From Caldisericaceae bacterium (GTDB lineage Bacteria > Caldisericota > Caldisericia > Caldisericales > Caldisericaceae), in contig JAGHAO010000124.1 in NCBI GenBank assembly GCA_021161495.1, forward strand, positions 1-5,375: a stretch of 5,375 bases of DNA. Reading direction: 5' to 3'. Positions 1-5,256 of this stretch are shown in pieces. The translations under genes were made by a program, and so were the position numbers. Position 1 is the first letter of the stretch. Each line of letters opens with the position of its first letter. The notes beneath the pieces were generated by a model. The model made no database searches. It worked only from the letters and a program-made list of their open reading frames with translations, and was not told the origin of the DNA.

Positions 1-253
1 CATTGTTTTTATTAACACGTCCTTTAACAAATTCAAAATACCCCGTTTCCAAAAGCACGGCATCAATCAACGCATCTAACCCGGAAGATTTGCCGGAATC
101 CGCGGAAACGACATTGCCCTTATCAAAAAAAATTTTAAAGGAAACTCCTTTTCCTTTTATATTCAAAATACCGGTTGCTTTTGAATTCATAAGCAGTTGA
201 AAAACCTCAAGCAAACCGACATCTACCAAGTTACCTTTTAAATTTCCCGCCAC
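1..253 (-). CDS. PATAN/DUF4388 domain protein, 5' part only
   Basis: This is the N-terminal 84 codons of a gene that leaves the window at position 1. It starts at GTG (251-253), 4 nt after a strong GGAGG at about 258-262. The protein begins MAGNLKGNLVDVGLLEVFQL and continues with a G-x-L-N-I-K strand (residues 29-34), a 'KIFFDKGNVVSADSG' segment and a 'LETGYFEF' segment. That order (short amphipathic helix, GxLxI strand, F.DKG.VV.A, then a G-x-F-x-F strand) is the usual pattern of DUF4388, also called PATAN. The domain is found in response-regulator-like and gliding or twitching regulatory proteins and is thought to mediate protein contacts. It carries no catalytic motif. The gene lies 68 nt beyond the TRAP binding-protein stop, behind a strong hairpin, so it may be partly or wholly separate from that operon. 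What follows the domain is outside the window. The family call is from pattern only; the reading frame itself is well supported. Confidence 0.72.
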   Translation of the reverse strand, partial: MAGNLKGNLVDVGLLEVFQLLMNSKATGILNIKGKGVSFKIFFDKGNVVSADSGKSSGLDALIDAVLLETGYFEFVKGRVNKNN

Positions 254-272
254 GTTCCCTCCTTTTCAAATT

Positions 273-295
273 TAGCCCGGGATATTCCCGGGCTA
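273..295 (-). terminator. Perfect 10-bp hairpin, possible terminator or intercistronic stem
   Basis: Positions 273-282 (TAGCCCGGGA) are exactly complementary to 286-295, leaving a 3-nt loop. The stem is GC-rich and should be very stable. It sits 27 nt past the stop of the TRAP binding-protein gene and ends about 10 nt before the Shine-Dalgarno of the next gene. On the minus-strand transcript it is followed only by AAUUUG, not a proper U-run. It could be an inefficient terminator, a stem that protects the 3' end of the upstream mRNA, or a brake on read-through into the DUF4388 gene. The hairpin is certain from the bases; the role is inferred. Confidence 0.5.
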
Positions 296-321
296 TTTAA
301 GATTTATACAACGGAGGGGGA

Positions 322-1428
322 TTATTTCCCCATATCTTTTAGTGCTTTTTGATAGAGATCTTCTCCTATCTTCGGAATCCACTTGTCGTAAATCGGCTTT
401 GTCGCGTTGATGAAGTCCTGCCTCTCCTGGTCGGTGAGGAGCGTTACGTCCATACCTTGCTCTTTCAGGTAAGCGATGTAATCCGTAATTTCCGGGGTTT
501 CACCGAAGTGTTCCTTGAGGTCTTTGAGCGCGCTTCCGTCGTCAAGCCCCACTCTGCACATATCCTTTTCCCAGCGTGCCGCTTCAATTGCATCTTTCTT
601 TATGATTTCCTGGATGTCGGCAGGGAACGAATCCCAAACCTGTTTGTTCACACCGACAATAACCGGGTCAACAAGATAATTCCACAACGTTACATACTTA
701 TGATACTGCCAAATTTTAACAGGAATCAAAACGCCCATAGGGTTTTCCTGACCATCGACAACACCCTGCTGGAATGCCGTTACCGCATCTCCCCAAGACA
801 TACTAACGGGGTCTGCTCCAAGCTGTTTGAAGATGTCAATAAAGATGGGGGAACCTACGACCCTTAGTTTCAACCCTTTAAGATCTTCGGGTTCTTTAAT
901 CTCATGTTTACTGTTCGTTACCTGCCTGAATCCGTTTTCCGCCCAAGCAAGTCCTACAACGCCTTTTTTCTCCATTGCATCGAATACCGCTTTTCCCGTT
1001 TCTCCGTTTTCAAGCGCATCAAGGTTTTTGTAATTGTTGATAAAGAAAGGCAGAGAGAAGATGTTACATTCCGGAATTGTGGGAGACCAGTTGATTGTGG
1101 AGCCCCAAGCAAAATCGATAACACCTTGCGACATAAGTTGGAATTCGTTCGTCTGCTTCCCTTTGAAGAGCTGACCGCCGTAGTAAACCTTAATGTTAAT
1201 CTTTCCGTCCGTGTCTTTCTTCACCATATCGGCGAATTTCTGCGCCGCCTCGCCCCACCAGAACGAAGGACCTACAACAACGCTTAAGTTGTACTCCGCT
1301 TTGGGTTTGAAAGTCTCCTCCTTGGGTTGTTGATTTTGCTGTTGTTGAGGACTACAACCCGTAAGCCCTACTGCAAGCATCGACGCAATAAGCATCAACG
1401 CAAGCAACACACTTAGTGTTTTTTTCAT
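322..1428 (-). CDS. TRAP-type transporter solute-binding lipoprotein (DctP family)
   Basis: This 368-residue extracytoplasmic binding protein of a tripartite ATP-independent periplasmic (TRAP) transporter belongs to a family that captures organic acids outside the membrane for a Na+-coupled permease. Residues 1-25 form a lipoprotein signal: MKK, a hydrophobic stretch, and lipobox LTGC with Cys25 as the predicted lipidated residue. A Gln-rich linker (26-40) follows. The mature domain shows DctP landmarks: a strand and helix at 46-70, 'GGQLF' at 84-88, 'GFRQVTN' at 166-172, 'GLKLRVV' with Arg189 (the family's carboxylate-binding Arg) and 'VDGQENP' at 224-230. Length fits the family once the linker is allowed for. 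A full AAAGGAGGTAG site at 1433-1443 precedes the ATG. Only 18 nt separate it from the E2 stop, so it is probably the last gene of the sigma-54 operon. No DctQ or DctM membrane subunits are next to it here. The substrate cannot be read from sequence; a 2-oxo acid, hydroxy acid or related C3-C5 compound is plausible. Confidence 0.92.
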   Translation of the reverse strand: MKKTLSVLLALMLIASMLAVGLTGCSPQQQQNQQPKEETFKPKAEYNLSVVVGPSFWWGEAAQKFADMVKKDTDGKINIKVYYGGQLFKGKQTNEFQLMSQGVIDFAWGSTINWSPTIPECNIFSLPFFINNYKNLDALENGETGKAVFDAMEKKGVVGLAWAENGFRQVTNSKHEIKEPEDLKGLKLRVVGSPIFIDIFKQLGADPVSMSWGDAVTAFQQGVVDGQENPMGVLIPVKIWQYHKYVTLWNYLVDPVIVGVNKQVWDSFPADIQEIIKKDAIEAARWEKDMCRVGLDDGSALKDLKEHFGETPEITDYIAYLKEQGMDVTLLTDQERQDFINATKPIYDKWIPKIGEDLYQKALKDMGK

Positions 1429-1446
1429 CGTACTACCTCCTTTGCA

Positions 1447-2622
1447 TTAAATTTTATCATAAATTTCTTTACTTTCAATTAAGGATGCAATCTCTCCGAG
1501 AAATTCGGCTGCGTCCGCTCCGTCTATCCATTTGTGGTCGTAAGACAAACTGAACCAACACATCGGGCGGATTGCAATTTTATCTTCGTCCAATACAACA
1601 GGCTTTTTCACCGTGCGCCCCACTCCGAGTATTGCAACTTCACCGGGGTTAAGCACCGGAGTAAACATTTCCGTACGCATCATTCCCAGATTGGTAAGCG
1701 TAAAGTGAGAGCCAGTAAGTTGCTCCTCCGTAAGTTTTCCTTCGCGCGCAAGCGTAGAAAGATTTTTTAATTCCGCATTCACTTCGGAAAGGGATTTCGA
1801 AGAAACGTTTTTAATCACGGGGACAACAAGCCCTTTATCCGTACTTACGGCAACTCCGACATTCACGCTGTCGAAATATTCCACCTCTTCCCCGTTGAAA
1901 TTCACATTAAACTTCTCCAACTTTTTGAGGACTTCCGCAAGAAGTTTCACTAAGATAGCAGTGACAGAAACCTTTTCTTTCAAGGAATTTCTGAATTCGA
2001 AAAGGCTCGACATATCGACTTCCGTCATATTCGTAACAAGCACGGAATTTTTGTAAGATTCGGAAAGATGCCTTGCAATCGTTTTTCTGAGAGGAGAAAT
2101 TTTTTCTTTCCGTCCGCCTTTAGGCACGGCTTTCGAGGCAATTGCCTTCAAAATATCCTTTTCTATAATTCTTCCGTTGGGACCTGAGCCTTTGATTGCG
2201 GATAAATCTATACCGTGCTCCCGTGCAAGCCTTTTTGCAATAGGAGAGGCTTTTATGAACCCGGCAGGGGTTTCTCCCTTTTGCCCGGTTTCCGCACTCC
2301 TTGCTTCCGTTTTTTCCGGAATAACTCTTTTTTCCTCTTCTGCGAGTTTTTCGGAGACTTGCTCGATTTCTTTTTTGAGTTCCTCTTCGTTTTCCGCAAT
2401 GTATGCCACCACTTCACCGACTGCCTGCTCCTCACCCTCGGGAACAACAATTTTTTTCAAAAATCCGCTTGCAGGGGACGGAACATCGTTCGTGATTTTC
2501 TCGGACTCCGCTTCGAAAAGCGGTTCTCCCTCAGATACAGGGTCTCCCTCTTTTTTATACCATTTTGTTATAAAGCCTTTCTCCATCGAGAGCCCGAATT
2601 TAGGCATCCTTACCTCAATCAC
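1447..2622 (-). CDS. acoC: Dihydrolipoamide acyltransferase (E2) of an acetoin/2-oxo-acid dehydrogenase complex
   Basis: This 391-residue E2 core subunit carries the acyl group from E1 on its lipoyl arm and transfers it to CoA. One lipoyl domain spans residues 1-78, with the lipoylated Lys42 in 'ESEKIT'. A charged Glu/Lys-rich linker, likely helical, covers 77-120. The E1/E3-binding peripheral domain spans about 123-161 ('SPIAKRLAREHGIDL', 'GSGPNGRI', 'KDI'). The catalytic domain covers about 172-391 and ends with 'SYDHKWIDG' (His363, Asp367), where the family usually reads HRxxDG; Lys replaces Arg at 364. The start is GTG at 2620-2622, overlapping the E1 beta stop by 4 nt (2619-2622). Its GGAGGTG (2627-2633) lies within the last E1 beta codons, so translational coupling is expected. 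Length matches single-lipoyl E2 enzymes of Gram-positive and anaerobic bacteria. The acyltransferase role is secure. The acoC name rests on operon context and could instead be a pyruvate or branched-chain E2. No E3 gene follows. Confidence 0.93.
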   Translation of the reverse strand: MIEVRMPKFGLSMEKGFITKWYKKEGDPVSEGEPLFEAESEKITNDVPSPASGFLKKIVVPEGEEQAVGEVVAYIAENEEELKKEIEQVSEKLAEEEKRVIPEKTEARSAETGQKGETPAGFIKASPIAKRLAREHGIDLSAIKGSGPNGRIIEKDILKAIASKAVPKGGRKEKISPLRKTIARHLSESYKNSVLVTNMTEVDMSSLFEFRNSLKEKVSVTAILVKLLAEVLKKLEKFNVNFNGEEVEYFDSVNVGVAVSTDKGLVVPVIKNVSSKSLSEVNAELKNLSTLAREGKLTEEQLTGSHFTLTNLGMMRTEMFTPVLNPGEVAILGVGRTVKKPVVLDEDKIAIRPMCWFSLSYDHKWIDGADAAEFLGEIASLIESKEIYDKI

Positions 2623-3599
2623 ACGGCACCTCCGACGACTTTCCTCACCGCATCTTCGACGCTCTTACTGTCGGGAACGACGAAATCCTGCAGCGGCGGG
2701 CTGAACGGTATGTGCACATTATATGCACCTACTCTCAGAATCGGAGCGTCAAGGTAATCGAACACTTCTTCCTGGACAACGGATGCAACTTCCGCGCTCC
2801 AACCTCCGCGTTTCCACGTCTCGTGAGCTACCACAAGACGATGTGTTTTCTTCACGGATTCAAGCACTTTTTCCCTATCCCAGGGGACAAGCGTTCTCAA
2901 ATCTATGACTTCAACATCAATCCCTTCTTTGGAAAGATTTTTTGCAGCTTTCAAAGATTCGTGAACCATTCTGGACGTTGCAACAACCGTAACGTCCTTC
3001 CCTTCCTTTTTTATGTCCGCCTGCCCGAAAGGAATGTAATATTCCTCCTCGGGAACCGGGCCTTTCAGACCGTAAAGCATTTTATGTTCGAAGCAGATTA
3101 CCGGATCGTCCGAGCGGAGCGCCGTTTTGAACAATCCTTTCATATCGTAAGGAGTGGAAGGAACAATTACCTTAATTCCCGGAATATGCATAAATATCGT
3201 CTCTATGGATTCGGAATGCTGAGCGGCCGCACTCTTTGAAATTCCGTCAGGGCCCCTCAAAACGAGGTGCAGTTTCGCCTGCCCACCCGTCATATACCGG
3301 AATTTCATAATTTGGTTTGCAATTGCCGTCATCCCGGTGAAAAGGAAATCGGCAAAATGGAATTCGGCAACAGGCCTCATACCGGCAAGAGCCGCACCCA
3401 ATGCCGAACCGAAAATGACTTCCTCTGAAATAGGAGTGTCGATCACCCTGTCGGGAAATTTCCCGAGCAGAGATTTGTATGCACCGAAAATTCCGCCTTG
3501 TTTTGCGATGTCTTCTCCGTATGTAAAGATCGTAGGATCCCTACTCATCTCCTCGAACATCGCTTCGCCTAACGCTTCGGAAAATGTTATCTCTCTCAT
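2619..3599 (-). CDS. acoB: Dehydrogenase E1 component, beta subunit (acetoin dehydrogenase-like)
   Basis: This 326-residue beta subunit of the thiamine-diphosphate E1 heterotetramer completes the active site with the alpha subunit encoded just upstream. The N-terminal pyrimidine-binding domain contains 'YGEDIAKQGG' (27-36) and 'DTPISEEVIFG' (54-64); Glu60 is the expected cofactor-activating Glu. It also contains 'GMRPVAEFHFADF' (73-85) and 'AAQHSES' with His128, followed by 'HIPGIKVIVPSTPYDMKGL' (138-156), which is highly typical of this family. The C-terminal transketolase domain has 'VEVIDLRTLVPWD' (229-241) and 'HETWKRGGWSAEVAS' (259-273). The loop before QHS reads 'GPDGISKSAAA' rather than the common glycine-rich G-x-G-G form. 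The ATG at 3597-3599 is 6 nt after GGAGG (3606-3610). Twelve nucleotides separate it from the alpha stop and it overlaps E2 by 4 nt. The E1 beta identity is firm. Assignment to acetoin over pyruvate is inferred from the partner subunit and the promoter. Confidence 0.94.
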   Translation of the reverse strand: MREITFSEALGEAMFEEMSRDPTIFTYGEDIAKQGGIFGAYKSLLGKFPDRVIDTPISEEVIFGSALGAALAGMRPVAEFHFADFLFTGMTAIANQIMKFRYMTGGQAKLHLVLRGPDGISKSAAAQHSESIETIFMHIPGIKVIVPSTPYDMKGLFKTALRSDDPVICFEHKMLYGLKGPVPEEEYYIPFGQADIKKEGKDVTVVATSRMVHESLKAAKNLSKEGIDVEVIDLRTLVPWDREKVLESVKKTHRLVVAHETWKRGGWSAEVASVVQEEVFDYLDAPILRVGAYNVHIPFSPPLQDFVVPDSKSVEDAVRKVVGGAV

Positions 3600-3611
3600 G
3601 GCATTCCTCCT

Positions 3612-4592
3612 TTAATAGTCGTATCCCGTATCGTCGACAAAGAGGTCCGTAAGTGCCTCTTCCGGTGCAGGATAAGGACTTTCTTCCGCAAATTTTACCG
3701 CTTCTTCCACTTCTTTTTTGGCAAGCTCCCAAATATTTTTCTTTTCCTCTTCTCCGAGCATTCCGAGTTCTTTCAAACGTTTTTCAAACCTTCCTATCGG
3801 TTCGTTTGCCCAATGCTCTTCAACTTCCTGTTCCTGGCGGTAAAGAGTCGGATCTCCGACGAAATGCCCCTTTATTCTGTAAGTTTTCGCTTCGATAAGA
3901 GTGGGGCCTCCTCCGCTTCTTGCGCGCTCGACGGCCGCTTTCACAGTTTCGTAAACTGCTATCACGTCGTTTCCGTCTATGGAAACTCCGGGAATGTTGT
4001 ATCCGATCGCGCGGTCGGCAATATTCGCGACTGACGTTGTTTCCTGAACGCGCTCCGTGGAAGCGAACTGGTTGTTCTCATTGAGGAAGATAACGGGAAG
4101 TTTGTAAATGGAACACCAGTTCAGCGCTTCGTGAAAGGCTCCCCTGTTCGAAGCACCGTCTCCGAAGAACGAAACAACGACATTGTCTTTCTTTTGCAGT
4201 TTGATTGCCATTCCGGCACCGGCTGCAATGGGAAGGCCTCCCGCAACTTCACCGTTTGCTCCCAAAACTCCGATCGAAAGGTCGGCAATGTGCATCGAAC
4301 CACCTTTGCCTTTGCAATACCCCGTTTCCTTGCCGTAAAGTTCGGCCATCATCTTCTTAATGTCCGCTCCTTTTGCGATCATATGGCCGTGCCCTCTGTG
4401 AGTGGATGTAATGTAATCATCCCTTCGCAGGTTCACCATAGCTCCGGCGGCTATTGCTTCTTCTCCGATGTAAAGGTGGATGAATCCCGGCAATTTACCT
4501 TGAAGAAACAATTCTTCTGCCTTTTTTTCAAAAGTTCTTATACGAACCATCGTTACGTATAAACTTTGCAAAAACTCCTTCGAGTACTCCAT
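3612..4592 (-). CDS. acoA: Dehydrogenase E1 component, alpha subunit (acetoin dehydrogenase-like)
   Basis: This 326-residue subunit binds the diphosphate and Mg2+ of thiamine diphosphate. Visible motifs are 'IRTFEKKAEELF' (18-29), 'GFIHLYIGEEA' (36-46), 'STHRGHGH' (63-70), 'GKGGSMHI' (95-102), the cofactor motif GDG (144-146) followed after 26 residues by NN (173-174), and 'KGHFVGDPTLYR' (241-252). STHRGHGH together with GHFxGDPxxYR resembles acetoin dehydrogenase alpha subunits more than pyruvate E1 alpha, which typically has GHS..DP. Such an enzyme uses acetoin, CoA and NAD+ to give acetaldehyde and acetyl-CoA together with E2 and E3. I chose the ATG at 4590-4592, with GGAGGTG at 4596-4602. 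An in-frame ATG at 4619 would add nine residues, but it has no ribosome site and falls at or before the predicted +1 of the sigma-54 promoter. It is the first gene of the operon. E1 alpha is certain; the acetoin specificity is a reasoned preference. Confidence 0.93.
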   Translation of the reverse strand: MEYSKEFLQSLYVTMVRIRTFEKKAEELFLQGKLPGFIHLYIGEEAIAAGAMVNLRRDDYITSTHRGHGHMIAKGADIKKMMAELYGKETGYCKGKGGSMHIADLSIGVLGANGEVAGGLPIAAGAGMAIKLQKKDNVVVSFFGDGASNRGAFHEALNWCSIYKLPVIFLNENNQFASTERVQETTSVANIADRAIGYNIPGVSIDGNDVIAVYETVKAAVERARSGGGPTLIEAKTYRIKGHFVGDPTLYRQEQEVEEHWANEPIGRFEKRLKELGMLGEEEKKNIWELAKKEVEEAVKFAEESPYPAPEEALTDLFVDDTGYDY

Positions 4593-4595
4593 AAG

Positions 4596-4602
4596 CACCT
4601 CC
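4596..4602 (-). promoter_or_regulatory. Shine-Dalgarno that fixes the E1 alpha start
   Basis: GGAGGTG on the minus strand is followed by CTT and then ATG at 4592, a normal spacing. The upstream in-frame ATG (4617-4619) has no purine-rich site at a useful distance and coincides with the predicted transcription start. Translation therefore starts at 4592. Confidence 0.85.
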
Positions 4603-4627
4603 GAAATTTTAGTCTCCACTACTTATA

Positions 4628-4643
4628 TGCAAAAACCGTGCCA
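4628..4643 (-). promoter_or_regulatory. Sigma-54 (-24/-12) promoter of the E1 alpha-E1 beta-E2-TRAP operon
   Basis: The minus strand reads TGGCACGGTTTTTGCA. It agrees with the sigma-54 consensus TGGCACG-N4-TTGCW at every defined position, with the correct GG-to-GC spacing and a T-rich spacer. Counting the C at 4629 as -12 places +1 near 4617 and gives a leader of about 25 nt before the ATG at 4592. Sigma-54 promoters need an AAA+ activator bound upstream, and two matching dyads lie about 88 and 118 bp upstream of +1. Acetoin dehydrogenase operons of Bacillus and Cupriavidus are known to be sigma-54 controlled through AcoR. The activator gene is not in the window. Confidence 0.9.
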
Positions 4644-4691
4644 GGTGTCGGTATGTCGCAACAGTGGTAATTTTATGAGATTAAACGACGA

Positions 4692-4718
4692 CAAAGTGTA
4701 AAAATTTTTAACACTTTG
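4692..4718. promoter_or_regulatory. Promoter-proximal 27-bp dyad, likely activator site
   Basis: CAAAGTGT (4692-4699) and ACACTTTG (4711-4718) are perfect inverted half-sites around an 11-nt A/T spacer. Twelve of the 13 base pairs of the 27-bp dyad match; only 4700/4710 fails. The centre at 4705 is about -88 from the predicted +1, a standard distance for an upstream activating sequence of a sigma-54 promoter. The core is TGT-N11-ACA. The dyad is certain; binding by an AcoR-like protein is inferred. Confidence 0.7.
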
Positions 4719-4721
4719 CTG

Positions 4722-4748
4722 TAAATTGTAAAATTAGTTAACACTTTC
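4722..4748. promoter_or_regulatory. Distal, weaker copy of the 27-bp dyad
   Basis: TAAATTGT (4722-4729), an 11-nt spacer and ACACTTTC (4741-4748) repeat the geometry of the proximal dyad. The right halves share the run TTAACACTTT, and the left half matches at 6 of 8 positions. The core is again TGT-N11-ACA. The centre at 4735 is 30 bp from the other centre, close to three helical turns, so two dimers could bind on the same face. It lies between the proximal site and the terminator of the upstream gene. Confidence 0.62.
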
Positions 4749-4763
4749 AGGATGTTAAAACAC

Positions 4764-4786
4764 AAAAACCCGGCCTTGCGGTCGGG
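4764..4786 (-). terminator. Intrinsic terminator of the histone-fold gene
   Basis: On the minus strand CCCGACC and GGCCGGG pair around a GCAA (GNRA) tetraloop, with one A-C mismatch in a 7-bp stem, and TTTTT (4764-4768) follows. It begins 23 nt after the stop at 4810. It ends the upstream transcript before the activator sites, so the dehydrogenase operon depends on its own promoter. The reverse strand would also form the stem, with a G-U pair, and is also followed by five T-equivalent bases only as A's, so the minus-strand direction is the functional one. Confidence 0.75.
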
Positions 4787-4809
4787 AAAAAGCGAAAAAT
4801 TCGGCTCGG

Positions 4810-5256
4810 TTAAATAAGGAGGTCGAATACTCTGCGTGCTCGTTCGTGATGCGCTGTTTCAGGATTTTTTACTTTCGGGTCAAGTTCTTTTATAACCCTC
4901 GCATAAGCGACAACAAGCCCGCCCGCTATTTCGGGAAGCATATTTTCCACGTCTTCCGAAATAACAATGTCAATCGGAGGCAAAGCTTTCAATTCATCCA
5001 AAACAGGCACAAGTTCAAGTGCCACGTCAAGCTTCTTGAACTCTTCGATGCTGTTTTGAAGCCCTTTTGTTAAAGGAAGGTCGAGAGAGACAAGATAGTC
5101 TCTTCCGTTGAATTTCGCATTCTTTGCCGCAACTTCAAGAAGGTCTCTTATTTTATCTCTAATGAAATCGGAGAGCCTTCTTAAATCGTTTTTATCCACA
5201 TCAAGGCTTGCCGCTTGCCTGAACAACCTTTCGAACTGAGCAACTTTCATCAGCAT
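4810..5256 (-). CDS. Bacterial histone-fold pseudodimer protein (DUF1931 / Aquifex-Thermus type)
   Basis: This 148-residue protein starts at ATG 5254-5256, 4 nt after an ideal AAGGAGGTGA (5261-5270). A longer in-frame start at 5277 lies before that site and is rejected. It resembles, from memory and without a search, the small histone-fold proteins of Thermus thermophilus and Aquifex aeolicus, in which two histone folds are joined in one chain. The first fold covers about residues 1-70 ('VAQFERLFRQAASLDVDKND', then the long helix 'LSDFIRDKIRDLLEVAAKNA', then 'NGRDYLVSLDLPL'). The second covers about 75-148 ('LPPIDIVISEDV', 'MLPEIAGGLVVAYARVIKEL', 'HHERARRVFDLL'). There is no signal peptide or membrane segment, so it is cytoplasmic. 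The family's DNA role is not established for such members; a nucleoid or architectural role is possible. It appears to be a single-gene unit, ended by the terminator at 4764-4786. Confidence 0.88.
   Translation of the reverse strand: MLMKVAQFERLFRQAASLDVDKNDLRRLSDFIRDKIRDLLEVAAKNAKFNGRDYLVSLDLPLTKGLQNSIEEFKKLDVALELVPVLDELKALPPIDIVISEDVENMLPEIAGGLVVAYARVIKELDPKVKNPETAHHERARRVFDLLI

Noticed and set aside
254..321. Separate promoter for the DUF4388 gene using TATAAA at about 302-307
   Set aside because: The upstream hexamer at the proper distance is G-rich and unlike TTGACA.
349..3898. Many plus-strand open frames of 60-180 codons
   Set aside because: They lie opposite strongly conserved minus-strand genes, have no family resemblance and mostly lack ribosome sites. 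They are shadows of biased codon use.
4617..4619. Upstream ATG as the E1 alpha start
   Set aside because: It has no Shine-Dalgarno and coincides with the predicted sigma-54 transcription start.
4622..4650. Sigma-70 promoter with TATAAG as -10 overlapping the -12 region
   Set aside because: The hexamer 17 nt upstream (GACACC) is a poor -35, while the same bases form a complete sigma-54 element.
4645..4657. Short direct repeat TGTCG...TGTCG
   Set aside because: Five-base repeats are expected by chance, and there is no symmetry with the dyads.
4645..4690. IHF site between the activator dyads and the promoter
   Set aside because: I found no convincing WATCAA-N4-TTR match. A/T content alone is not enough.
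4752..4763. Third activator site around TGTTAAAACA
   Set aside because: Its half-site spacing (TGT-N4-ACA) differs from the two dyads and it merges into the terminator T-run.
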